Shown piece by piece: positions 35,918-45,009 of a DNA stretch of 64,000 nt. The stretch spans positions 62,001-126,000 of the forward strand of contig DATMGU010000046.1 of assembly GCA_035555315.1 (NCBI GenBank). The letters are read 5' to 3'. Under the pieces are notes generated by a model, which worked only from the letters and a program-made list of their open reading frames with translations, made no database searches and was not told the DNA's origin. The stretch is from DATMGU01 sp035555315 (GTDB lineage: Bacteria > Pseudomonadota > Alphaproteobacteria > ATCC43930 > CGMCC-115725). Each line of letters begins with the position of its first letter. Positions within the stretch are counted from its first letter, which is position 1. The position numbers and the translations under genes were made by a program.

Positions 35918-36233
35918 TTCAGCCTTGTTGGAGGAAAAAGTGGACAGGTGGAGCCAGGCGAGGCGGGGGTTATAGAATGGAAACTTGGCACATCACATGC
36001 CGTCGGATGAGGCCGAGGTTTTATACCGGCTCGACGATAAACTATAGCGCTTTCCCCGGGGTATCTTGGGCAGTTTGCAAACCCGTCGTTCGGCTTGGCG
36101 GGAACACCGGCAGGAACACCTTGGGCATGCCTCGACGATCCTACCGATGCGGTAAGAGCTTTGGGCGGGGTGAGTTTTACGTTATGGCATCAGCCCTGAC
36201 GCCCTCATTCGCACTTGGGAGCGCTTGGCGGTC
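35918..36233. other. Divergent intergenic region
   Basis: These 316 bases separate two divergent methyltransferase genes and must hold both promoters. I see no convincing -35/-10 pair, hairpin or long palindrome, and no frame with coding character. The direct repeat CGGGAACACCGGCAGGAACACC (written in part: GGGAACACC then GGAACACC, near 36100-36120) is short and of doubtful meaning. Confidence 0.4.
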
Positions 36234-37604
36234 ATGCCTGCCAAATTTCTCCCCGATTTGGATCTGACGCAGAGAATGCCTGAGCTTAATCCGCCGAATC
36301 CGCCGAGCATCGACACGATACCGCTTGATCGATGCTGGTGCGGCTCCGACAGCTTTCAGCCGTTCAACGACGATTATCGGATCTGCGAGCGCTGCGGTAC
36401 CTTGCTCTGCCGTTTCAAGCCCAGTGAAGGCGATCTGGGCGGCAGCGACGACGGTGATTTATACAGTAAGGAGTATTGGCTCGCCCACCAGACCGAAGGC
36501 TTGCATCAGCCCACGGTGGTGGAACGGGCGCGCAGCGATCTATCCGAGCGCTGCCTATATTGGCTGAGGACCCTGCTGAAATATAAGCAGCCTCCCGCGC
36601 GGGTCTTGGAAATAGGCTGTGCCCATGGCGGGTTCGTCGCGACGATGAAGGCAGCCGGGTTCGATGCGGAAGGTGTCGAACTCAGTCCCTGGGTCATCGA
36701 TTTCGCCAAGCGAACTTTCGACATCAACGTCCTGCAGGGGCCACTCGATACCAGCAGCGTCGCACCCGGCAGTCTGGACGTCATCGCCTTGTTCGACGTC
36801 CTCGAGCATCTGACCGATCCGTCGGTCGCGATCAACGAATACCGCCAGCTATTGAAACCCGACGGCATCTTGCTGATCCAGACGCCGTGCTGGCGTCCGA
36901 ACCAGACCTATGAGGAGATGCTCAGCAACAAAGCGCCATTCCTTCACCAGCTGATGCCGCTTGAACATCTGTTCCTCTTTACCGAGGCATCGGTCGTCGA
37001 ATTTCTGACGGGATGTGGGTTTGCGCATATCGCGTTCGAGCCGGCACTCTTCAGTATCTACGACATGTTCCTGATCGCGTCGCCGGCACAATTGCGGCCC
37101 GCCGAGACCGAAGCGATCGAGCGTGCCGTCAACGACGCCGCGTCGACGAAGCTGATCATACCCATGCTGGACCTCTATGCTCGCGAAGAGGCGCTTTCGA
37201 AAGAGCGGCTGATGCTGCTTGATCAGCACTTCGAGACGGTCAAGGTCATGACCAAACTGGAAGCCGACGCCAAAAACATTATCGATGCGTTTTTCGCCAA
37301 AGATAATGAGCTGCGCCTGAAAGATGAAGAACTACGCCTGAAAGAGGTGGAATTGCAGGCCAGATATGAAGATGCCCGCGCGCGGGATCTTCAGTTGCGT
37401 TCCAAGGACGAGGAATTACGCAGCAAGCAACAGGTCATTTCCGAAGTTAATCGGGTGAATGAAGAGTTGACGGTGAATTTACAGGAAGCTCTGCACCCTA
37501 CACCAAAAAAAGTAGTGACCATGGGTAAGCATGTCATAAAATATGGAATATTGTCGAGGCTGAGGATGGTTCGCGCCAAGATATCTTGGCGTCGCCATTT
37601 ATGA
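36234..37604 (+). CDS. SAM methyltransferase with N-terminal zinc-finger-like part and C-terminal coiled coil
   Basis: From ATG 36234 the protein has 456 residues. It begins with a CxC...CxxC cluster (CWCGS, CERCG) like other sugar-modifying C-methyltransferases, then a class I domain with VLEIGCAHGGFVATMKAAG, DVIALFDVLEHLTDP and LLKPDGILLIQTP. Residues about 335-430 are a charged coiled coil made of near-repeats (ELRLKDEE, ELRLKEVE, QLRSKDEE). The tail is basic. TTG 36225 is an alternative start. It is the third methyltransferase in this block with a coiled coil, which suggests a common scaffold. Confidence 0.8.
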   Translation: MPAKFLPDLDLTQRMPELNPPNPPSIDTIPLDRCWCGSDSFQPFNDDYRICERCGTLLCRFKPSEGDLGGSDDGDLYSKEYWLAHQTEGLHQPTVVERARSDLSERCLYWLRTLLKYKQPPARVLEIGCAHGGFVATMKAAGFDAEGVELSPWVIDFAKRTFDINVLQGPLDTSSVAPGSLDVIALFDVLEHLTDPSVAINEYRQLLKPDGILLIQTPCWRPNQTYEEMLSNKAPFLHQLMPLEHLFLFTEASVVEFLTGCGFAHIAFEPALFSIYDMFLIASPAQLRPAETEAIERAVNDAASTKLIIPMLDLYAREEALSKERLMLLDQHFETVKVMTKLEADAKNIIDAFFAKDNELRLKDEELRLKEVELQARYEDARARDLQLRSKDEELRSKQQVISEVNRVNEELTVNLQEALHPTPKKVVTMGKHVIKYGILSRLRMVRAKISWRRHL

Positions 37605-37693
37605 CGCTTGCACCCGTGGAAGTCCTCCGTTCGACATCGAAGTCGGCTGGGTCGGTTCAATGGTTCGGTTCTTTCTGTCGTCGACGGCCTTAA

Positions 37694-40072
37694 ATGCAAT
37701 ATCTCGCTTTAGTACATTTTTTTCTGCTTGTTGCCGTCCTTTCGGCAGGAGTCCGAACCCACCACCTGCCGCGCGATGCCAAAGTCATCGCGGTGTTCGT
37801 GCTGGGTTGGGCGGATTTGGCCATCACGGCGCAGATATTGTCGCCCTTTTCGGCCTTGAACGTGACAGCCGCTTACCTGCCGCTTTCGATCGCGGTCGGT
37901 GCTCTCGCGTCGCTTGGGCTGCGGGCGGTTCGACCGACCTGTGGCGTGCCCCTGGCAGAGGCCTATGGCGTCATGCCGAGACGATGGGCCGGCCTTTTGA
38001 TGGCTTTCTTCCTGGCGACAGGCGCCGTCGCCCTGATCGGCAGCCTGCTGATCGCCGGAACCCATTACGCGAGCAATCCCGACAGCATCGTCTACCGTTT
38101 TTCCCGCGTGTACTGGTATTTCGGCGGCGGCTCGCTGAGACATTTTTCAAACAGCCTCGATCCGAGAGTCGTCTACTATCCGGTAAACGGCGCCTTGGCT
38201 TATTTGCCGTTCATCCACTATCGGCTAAGCCCCCTCATGTTCAACGCGCCGTCGTTGCTGTGCTGGGTCATGGTAGGCGTGACAACCTGGCGCTTTGCAC
38301 GCGAGTTGGGGGGGGGCCGGATCGCCGCTGTGGGAACAGCGTGGCTGGTTTGCCTGACGCCGAATATTCTGGTGCAGGCGACGTCGACCAATGATGAAAT
38401 CATCGCTGCTTCCGCGGTGCTTGCCGGCCTATATTTCCTCCATCGCTGGTTCAAGGCGCGGCAGCATTTCGATTTTCTTTTGGCGGTGACCGGCATCGCG
38501 CTGGGCGCCGGAACAAAACTTCATCTCGTCTTCTACTGGCCGATCTTCCTATTCATCGGTGCGGCACTGATCGTCCATCGCTACGAGACGGGCAGGGAAA
38601 TCCGGCGGTGGCTCAATCGCCGCGGTCTGGCGGTGCTCGGTGTTTCAACCGTCCTTGTCGCGACGCTATTCCTAACCTTCATGATCTACAATTATCAGGC
38701 GACCGGCCAACTGATGGAAGGGAACCTTGCCTCTCAGATCGTGAATTCGCCGTTTCATGTTCGGGTGGCCATACAGAATATCGTTGTCTATGCGTCGCAG
38801 ATCGTGCTCGCGCCCTTCCCGGATTTGATCGTATCGGGCGATAGCGGGCCCCGTTCGGCCCACTATGCGGCCTGGAGCGCGTTGCTGCAGCCCCTGTTCA
38901 CCTGGGTTGACAACGGACCGGATTTCGTATCGGCCAGCTATCGGTTCACCGGAATCGAAAGCCTCTCCGCCACGTTGTTCAACGAGCAGACCATCTTCGT
39001 CGGCTTTATCTGGGTCGTCGCGCTCATCGCAGCGGCTAAACTGGCCGCGCGATCGAGCGCGCAAGCCGTGTGGGGCCGCTTCCAGCTTGCGGGATTGTTC
39101 ATCTGGTTTGTCACCTGGGCCGGATCGACGCGGTACATCGAAGGCATCTCGGTTTACCTCAGCTACGGCGTCGTGCTCGCCGGGCCGGCCTTTGTTTTTG
39201 CTTGGGCGCCTATCCGGAATGTTTTCCTGTCGCGCCTGCGATGGTCGCTTCTGGGCCTCGTTATCGTGGCCCATGGCATCATTACCGTGAACATTCTGGC
39301 GAATAATTCATCGCGCAACCTCACCTATTTGCTTCAGGCTGTAAAATTGCCGATCTCACGCGGTTTCCTGGTCGATCAATCCGTAACCGACGAAATCGCA
39401 CAGGCGAGCACGGGGGTTACCGACCATACGATCGCCTGGGGCCAGCCGCATTGGGCCTTCATGGCTTTCACGCCGCGGATCAAACATTACCTTGCCGGTG
39501 TTCCGCCAGCCGCGGAGACGGCGGGCCTGGATTTCAATACGGCGATGAGCTTGAAGATGACGATGCCCGGCAATCCCCGGGACAAGACGCTCCACATCTA
39601 CTCATTTCGCAAAATCCCGGCTTATGGATTCGTGCCGCTTCATATCTCTCACAAGGCTTCCCCGGGCTTGACGCTCATCGGTACCGTGCAGTTCGCGCTC
39701 GGGCCTGAATGGGTTTTCGCGGCCGGCGACAGCATCGAAACCAAACATCCTGGCCATGGCGACTATATCGTCCTGAACTTCGGCGAGGGGGTGGATGCGA
39801 CGGATCCGACCCGCCCAACACTCAATGTCATACCGTACATGTACGGTATGGGCCCTAAAGACAAATTTTCGTACCACTACACGTTGAGGATCGGCGATCA
39901 CCCGCCCGTGGTGAGCGCATGGGCCGGCAATCCGGGTGTGTCGCTGGATACCACCGGACTGACCGCCGATAACGGCCGGCTGCTCATCGAGGTGCGGAAC
40001 GATAGTGCCGACGGTGAGATCGATCGAGTCGAAGTCAAGCTGCGTAGTGCGACGCCGATGACTCTGGAATGA
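37694..40072 (+). CDS. Polytopic GT-C-like membrane glycosyltransferase
   Basis: The 792-residue protein has about eleven hydrophobic segments followed by a soluble strand-rich end (from about residue 590). The first periplasmic loop has NPDSIVYRFSRVYWYFGGGS, where the Asp fits the catalytic acid of GT-C enzymes that use polyprenyl-phosphate sugars. LVQATSTNDEIIAASAVLAG is also conserved in the truncated gene at the end of the window, a clear paralogue. It would transfer a sugar onto a lipid-linked glycan outside the inner membrane. No strong ribosome site precedes the ATG. Confidence 0.75.
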   Translation: MQYLALVHFFLLVAVLSAGVRTHHLPRDAKVIAVFVLGWADLAITAQILSPFSALNVTAAYLPLSIAVGALASLGLRAVRPTCGVPLAEAYGVMPRRWAGLLMAFFLATGAVALIGSLLIAGTHYASNPDSIVYRFSRVYWYFGGGSLRHFSNSLDPRVVYYPVNGALAYLPFIHYRLSPLMFNAPSLLCWVMVGVTTWRFARELGGGRIAAVGTAWLVCLTPNILVQATSTNDEIIAASAVLAGLYFLHRWFKARQHFDFLLAVTGIALGAGTKLHLVFYWPIFLFIGAALIVHRYETGREIRRWLNRRGLAVLGVSTVLVATLFLTFMIYNYQATGQLMEGNLASQIVNSPFHVRVAIQNIVVYASQIVLAPFPDLIVSGDSGPRSAHYAAWSALLQPLFTWVDNGPDFVSASYRFTGIESLSATLFNEQTIFVGFIWVVALIAAAKLAARSSAQAVWGRFQLAGLFIWFVTWAGSTRYIEGISVYLSYGVVLAGPAFVFAWAPIRNVFLSRLRWSLLGLVIVAHGIITVNILANNSSRNLTYLLQAVKLPISRGFLVDQSVTDEIAQASTGVTDHTIAWGQPHWAFMAFTPRIKHYLAGVPPAAETAGLDFNTAMSLKMTMPGNPRDKTLHIYSFRKIPAYGFVPLHISHKASPGLTLIGTVQFALGPEWVFAAGDSIETKHPGHGDYIVLNFGEGVDATDPTRPTLNVIPYMYGMGPKDKFSYHYTLRIGDHPPVVSAWAGNPGVSLDTTGLTADNGRLLIEVRNDSADGEIDRVEVKLRSATPMTLE
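39829..39850. repeat. 22-bp perfect palindrome inside the GT-C-like gene
   Basis: The bases CATACCGTACA (39829-39839) are followed directly by their reverse complement TGTACGGTATG (39840-39850). The palindrome encodes VIPYMYGM within the C-terminal soluble part. It has no loop and is longer than chance readily gives in a window of this size. It may be coincidence within coding constraint or a protein-binding site. Confidence 0.6.
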
Positions 40073-40288
40073 CGACATCCGTTTGCGGCCGTGGTGTCCG
40101 CTCGTCCGGGCTGCTCGACGCCAGCCTTCAGAGCGTGCATTGGGTGGGAATTATCCGCGACAATGCCAGGGATTTGACCGTATGACTGATCAAGGTGTCG
40201 GTCAATTGTTCATCCAGTGTGGCAATTTGTCTTTGGTTTTTGCCAAGTGGCGGTGAATTTTGAGACATTGTTCGGATTAGGATCGAAA

Positions 40289-42415
40289 GTGAACAATATT
40301 GCCTCTTGGTTTCGTTTTCAGGCCAGCGACGTGTCGCTAGGCGTGCAAATACCGATTTATCCCCGCCGTGCCATCGTCATCGCATTGATCATCATCCTCG
40401 CGGCACTAACGGCGCTGTGGTCCCGGGGGAGCACGCAGAATTTCCTGCTCTGCGATATGGAGTGTGGTGAGACCGTGCTCGCGGTAGGCGCGGCCGATCA
40501 ATTCAAGGCACAAGGCGTCCAATTCGGCCTGCTTGAAAATTTTGGCAGCGCTGAAAATCCAAAGCTGTACACGCATAATGTCAATATCGGTGACTTTTTA
40601 TTTATTGCCTTACAAGCGGCGGGAATCGACAGTTTCTCGATGAAAATGATTGCCCCCCTTCTCGTTTTTGGGGGAGGTCTTCTGTACATATACTTTACCG
40701 TATTAATATTCAGCAAATCTAAGTCCGCTGCACTAATCACTCTCACCGCCTTTTCCACGACATATTGGGGATTTGGCGCATTTGCGCTAAATCCCCTTCG
40801 CTCTTGGCATTCCCTCGCTTTCTTCATGGTCTGCTACCATGTCGGACGCTGGACAACCGTCAGAAGACGCTCAGTGGCCGATCTTATAGGCCTCTGTATT
40901 GGAGCCGCTCTGGCGTTTGGGTGCGGTTATGACTTCTGGGTTATTTGCGGCGCCGCTGCAGTGAGCATCTTGTTGATGCAGGCCTCGGGGTATGCGGAAT
41001 GGCGGCTGATGGTCGTTCGTCTCGCTTCGCTCGGTGCGGCCTTCGCGTTTCCATTCATCCTGAGGCAGCTCAACATTATTTATGTTTTGGGCGCAGCCGA
41101 CTGGTGGCAAGATCTCGTTTTCAGCCTTGCAATCAAGATCCCGGGCGCAAGCCGTATAATAACGATCCCATCCATGGCTGAGATCGACGCCTTTTATACG
41201 GCAAGTCACATTATGCGGGCGCCGGCAACTCCCTCCAGCGACTGGCTTCCGATTTTCAATGCTGGTATACACATGGTCCAGTCGGTGACGATACCTCGTT
41301 GGGGGATTGTCACTGTGCTTATCTACTGCTTTTTATTGCTCGTCGGTGTGATTGACAGGGTTGGTCTACTCCCTCGGCGTATTGCACCGCCCCGCGAGGT
41401 CGCGTGGCTTGCTGGCCGACTGTTGCTTCCCATGACCATCGGCATCGCGATCGGTTTGGCCGCGCTGTCACCGTTTTCTCTTCACGTCTATCTGAAACAT
41501 GAATTCCCGCTCATCGCCTTCCCGCTATTGTTGGCCAGAGGGATAGCGCTTTATTGGTTGGCGTCCCTGACGTTCGCGTATTGGCGGCAATCCGTCAGCT
41601 ACGTCGCTGCCGTAGCATTCGTGGCTATGGTAATCGATGCTGGAATGGTCCACTGGAATGCGTTAACGATGGGGCATTATCTGAATTCCGATTTCAGACG
41701 CTTCGTTATTGAGCGCCCTAACTCGAAATTTCTCATATCGAACTATTGGGGCAATTATGGGAGAGTAAACCAACTTCTCGGGCTACCCGATAATCCCCAT
41801 ACATACGCCTACCACGCTAACGTTCGAGAGACATTGGCGACGTTGAATACCGGGGGGCCGGACGCTCCGGATTTTTGGATCTATCAACCGGACGACCAAG
41901 TCGTGGAATTCGATTCCGATCACCCGACATGTCGGTGGCAAGATTGGATTTTGCACGAAGTTTCAGATGTCCAGTTCGGTAAGCCCCGTCTTTCTGGAGC
42001 GTGGATGACACCAACCACGGCAGGACCTGGAACGACCATCAGTTTCGGCGGAAGCGTGAAGCATTTGAAATCCTCGGATACAATCTCGCTTGCCGTCTCG
42101 CCGCCGTTGTCTCCAGTACCGAGCCTCACATATAATTGTATCTATGGAACACTTTCTGCCTGGGCGACTGTAACTGAGCCTACTTCGGTCGTATCGAACA
42201 TGAAACTGTTCGTTAGGCGGCAAGACGGCCGTGAATTTGACCTACATGATTTTCGAATTCAAACCAATCTCGTACCATATGTCGTGCAACCGGCCGGCCC
42301 TTTTCACCAGGCACAACTGTCAATTTCTGACGCTATCATGATCGCCGGTCACTTGAAGGTGGTGGAGCGAAGCGACAAGGGAATTGGGTACGTGATTTTT
42401 GAAGTGCCAAAGTGA
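40289..42415 (+). CDS. Polytopic membrane protein of unknown family, paralogue A
   Basis: The GTG at 40289, eight bases after AGGA, gives 708 residues and aligns end to end with the 707-residue protein encoded convergently at 42465-44588. Each has about ten hydrophobic segments and a soluble strand-rich end. Shared blocks include LLCDMECGET, LYTHNVNIG, TTYWGFGAFALN, AFGCGYDFW, WWQDLVFSLAIKIPGAS, SVTIPRWGIVT, FWIYQP and AGHLKVVERSDKGIGYVIFE. The layout recalls GT-C enzymes, with the acidic ME near the first loop. I cannot assign a function. Its base composition is more AT-rich than that of its partner. Confidence 0.75.
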   Translation: MNNIASWFRFQASDVSLGVQIPIYPRRAIVIALIIILAALTALWSRGSTQNFLLCDMECGETVLAVGAADQFKAQGVQFGLLENFGSAENPKLYTHNVNIGDFLFIALQAAGIDSFSMKMIAPLLVFGGGLLYIYFTVLIFSKSKSAALITLTAFSTTYWGFGAFALNPLRSWHSLAFFMVCYHVGRWTTVRRRSVADLIGLCIGAALAFGCGYDFWVICGAAAVSILLMQASGYAEWRLMVVRLASLGAAFAFPFILRQLNIIYVLGAADWWQDLVFSLAIKIPGASRIITIPSMAEIDAFYTASHIMRAPATPSSDWLPIFNAGIHMVQSVTIPRWGIVTVLIYCFLLLVGVIDRVGLLPRRIAPPREVAWLAGRLLLPMTIGIAIGLAALSPFSLHVYLKHEFPLIAFPLLLARGIALYWLASLTFAYWRQSVSYVAAVAFVAMVIDAGMVHWNALTMGHYLNSDFRRFVIERPNSKFLISNYWGNYGRVNQLLGLPDNPHTYAYHANVRETLATLNTGGPDAPDFWIYQPDDQVVEFDSDHPTCRWQDWILHEVSDVQFGKPRLSGAWMTPTTAGPGTTISFGGSVKHLKSSDTISLAVSPPLSPVPSLTYNCIYGTLSAWATVTEPTSVVSNMKLFVRRQDGREFDLHDFRIQTNLVPYVVQPAGPFHQAQLSISDAIMIAGHLKVVERSDKGIGYVIFEVPK

Positions 42416-42464
42416 CGTTCTCAGAAAATCTTCCTCATAAACATAACCTCTCTTGACCGGATTT

Positions 42465-44588
42465 TTATTTCGGCAGCTCAAAAATTACATAGCCTATTCC
42501 CGTGTCGCTGCGTTCCACCACCTTTAGGTGATTGGCGAGCCCGATCATCTCCGACACGGTCGGTTCCTTAAGTCGGCCGAAACTCACCGGCCCTACCGAT
42601 TGGTTTGTGGCGTTGGCCTGTACGGAGAAGCGATAAAGGTCACTGCTGCTTCCATCCGGTCGTCGAACCACCAATTTGATCCCGAGTTCGCCGGAAGCTG
42701 GTTGATCGAGTGCCTGCCAGCCGACGAAGGTTTTGTAAATGCAGCTGTACCGAGGCGGCGCGGTCGTCAAGAGCGGCGGCGAACCGATGACGTCGATCGC
42801 CTCGGCAGGATCGAGCCCACGGACTTGACCGCCGAAGCTGATCGTCGTGCCTGGTCCGGCGGTGGAGGGCGTCACCCAAAACCCGGTGAGCCGCGGGCTG
42901 CTCACTTTGTGGAAAGGTGTCTTGGCGTAGCCGCGCAAAATCCAGTCGCCCCAACGACACGTCGGATGTACCGAATCGAAATCGACCGCTTCTTCCGCCG
43001 GTTGATAAATCCAGAAGTCCGCGCTCGGGGCCGCTTCATCGCTCAGCATCCGAAGCGTATCGCGCGCCTTGGCTGGATCAGCGAATTCTTTTTTTATGGT
43101 CGCGGTGTCCGAGACCCGATCCCCCGCCGGAAATTGGGCAACCGTAGACAGCAAGAATTTCGAGTCCGGATGATCGCGGACGAATTGCCGCCATTTGAAA
43201 TTTGGGTAGAGACCCGTCGTGGAAGCGTTCCAGTGGACCATGGCGGCATCGACCACGAACGCCGCGATCACGACCGTCGCGACATACGCAACGGGACGCC
43301 GCCAATACCTGACAGCGAGGGACGCCAGCCAAGCGAGGGTTAAGCCCTTTGCCAGGAGGAGTGGGAAACCGACCAGCGGAAATTCATGTTTAAAATAAAC
43401 GTGAAACGAAAACGGCGCGAGGGCGGCCAGGCCCAGGGCGCAGCCCAGGGTCATCGGCAGCAGCAACCGTCCCGCGATCCCGGCGATTCCGTCCGGCGCG
43501 GAGAACCGTCGGGGAAGAATGTGGAGCCTGTCGAGGAGACCGACGCTTAACAGGATGCAATAGGTCGAGATCGTCACGATCCCCCACCGCGGAATCGTTA
43601 CCGATAGGATCATATGCCTAAGGGTATCGAGCATCTGAAACCAATCATTCGACGGGCTGGCGGGTGCCCGAAGGATATGGCGGCTGGCATAGAAGGCGTC
43701 GATTTCCGCGAGGGATGGAATGGCGATGACCTGGCTGGCGCCGGGGATCTTGATCGCCAGGCTGAACACGATGTCCTGCCACCAGAACGCCGGACCCAAG
43801 GCATAGAGGATCTGAAACTGGCGTAGCACGAAGGGAAACGCGAAAGCGGCGCCGACCGCGGCCGTCTGACCGACGATCGGCCGCCAACCTGTACGCCGCG
43901 AGATCCGTGACAGGATCATCATCCCGCCAACGGCCCCGCAGATCAGCCAGAAATCGTACCCACAGCCGAAGGCTATCATCGCGCTCAGACAAAGCCCGAC
44001 GATATCCGCGCGTCGGTACATGCCGCCGGAGGTCAGCCGGCCGACATGATAGCAGACGCCAAAGAAGGCCAGCATGTGCCACACCCTCAAGGCGTTGAGA
44101 GCATACGCGCCGATTCCCCAATACGTCGTCGCGAAAACCGCCAATACCACTAACCCGACAACACGCGATCGACTGAAGAAAACAACGGTCAAATAAACGT
44201 AGAAAAGTCCTATCCCATATGCCATGAGAGACAAAAGACTTTTTCCCGCGAAACTATGGATACCCACTCTTTCGAGAACGACAAATGTTAGCTCGCCGAT
44301 ATTTACGCTGTGAGTATAGAGCAACGGCTTTTCGTAGGAGCCGACATTTTCCAATAGACCATATTGCACGCCATGGGCGGCGAATTGATCGCCTGCGTCC
44401 ACCGCGAGGAGGGTCTCGCCGCATTCCATGTCGCAGAGCAGGAATTTGTCCTGGCGGCCATAGCTCCAAATCGCGATGAGCGCCGCGGCGATGATGACCA
44501 GCGCCACGATGACCGCGCGACGGGAATTGCCGGCATCATCAAGTGCATTGCCATGCGAGAACTGGAACCCAGAGGAATTAGCTTCCAT
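42465..44588 (-). CDS. Polytopic membrane protein of unknown family, paralogue B
   Basis: The 707-residue product matches paralogue A over its whole length, with the same blocks (LLCDMECGET, LYTHSVNIGE, AFGCGYDFW, FSLAIKIPGAS, TAGPGTTISFGG, ANHLKVVERSDTGIGYVIFE). It is more GC-rich and uses GC-ending codons more often. The genes end 49 bases apart, facing each other, with no clear terminator between. Both end in an exported strand-rich domain. The pair may be two transferases acting on different sugars or one active and one regulatory copy. Confidence 0.78.
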   Translation of the reverse strand: MEANSSGFQFSHGNALDDAGNSRRAVIVALVIIAAALIAIWSYGRQDKFLLCDMECGETLLAVDAGDQFAAHGVQYGLLENVGSYEKPLLYTHSVNIGELTFVVLERVGIHSFAGKSLLSLMAYGIGLFYVYLTVVFFSRSRVVGLVVLAVFATTYWGIGAYALNALRVWHMLAFFGVCYHVGRLTSGGMYRRADIVGLCLSAMIAFGCGYDFWLICGAVGGMMILSRISRRTGWRPIVGQTAAVGAAFAFPFVLRQFQILYALGPAFWWQDIVFSLAIKIPGASQVIAIPSLAEIDAFYASRHILRAPASPSNDWFQMLDTLRHMILSVTIPRWGIVTISTYCILLSVGLLDRLHILPRRFSAPDGIAGIAGRLLLPMTLGCALGLAALAPFSFHVYFKHEFPLVGFPLLLAKGLTLAWLASLAVRYWRRPVAYVATVVIAAFVVDAAMVHWNASTTGLYPNFKWRQFVRDHPDSKFLLSTVAQFPAGDRVSDTATIKKEFADPAKARDTLRMLSDEAAPSADFWIYQPAEEAVDFDSVHPTCRWGDWILRGYAKTPFHKVSSPRLTGFWVTPSTAGPGTTISFGGQVRGLDPAEAIDVIGSPPLLTTAPPRYSCIYKTFVGWQALDQPASGELGIKLVVRRPDGSSSDLYRFSVQANATNQSVGPVSFGRLKEPTVSEMIGLANHLKVVERSDTGIGYVIFELPK

Positions 44589-45009
44589 GCATCGAAGATC
44601 CCAGAAGTCGATATGCCCAGCGATCGAACCAAGCCCGGCGAGAGCACTACCCCACGGGATTGAGCTGCCACAACATAAATTTTTTCAATGTCACCGCCCC
44701 ATAATCGCAATTATGACAAATAGAAATTGGCTAGTTCTGGAAAATTTTATCATAAAATGATGCGTTATTATTCCGGAAACGGAAATAGAAAGGAAATTGT
44801 CCAATTTTTTACGATAAGTTTCGCATGTAATTAATTTGATGGATCTATATTTACCTTTTATGTACTTTACGAATCGGTATTTTTATTGAGGCGCTGCCCA
44901 CGGTTTTTTCATTGAATGGCAAGCTTCGGCTGACCGCGAAGTTGCTTGTTGGCCCGCGACCGATCATGCTACGCCTCAAAATAAGCCGCATCCGTGAAAG
45001 GCAGTTACG
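44589..45009. other. AT-rich divergent intergenic region with palindromes
   Basis: This 421-base gap separates paralogue B from the E1 alpha gene and is far more AT-rich than its surroundings. It contains CATAAT-CGCA-ATTATG (44700-44715), ATTTTAT-C-ATAAAAT (44744-44758) and TTCCGGAA (44771-44778). No frame in it looks coding. It is a likely control region for two divergent transcripts, and its composition would also suit silencing by H-NS-like proteins. Confidence 0.55.
44836..44864 (+). promoter_or_regulatory. Candidate promoter for the E1 alpha operon
   Basis: TTGATG (44836-44841) and TATGTA (44859-44864) are separated by 17 bases, a fair sigma-70 match. It would start a transcript about 140 bases before the TTG start of the E1 alpha gene and could drive the whole sugar-pathway run to 56717. 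Confidence 0.35.

Noticed and set aside
37300..37440. Repeated charged codons near the end of the 36234 gene as a possible repeat array
   Set aside because: They are ordinary coiled-coil heptads with diverged bases, not a DNA repeat.
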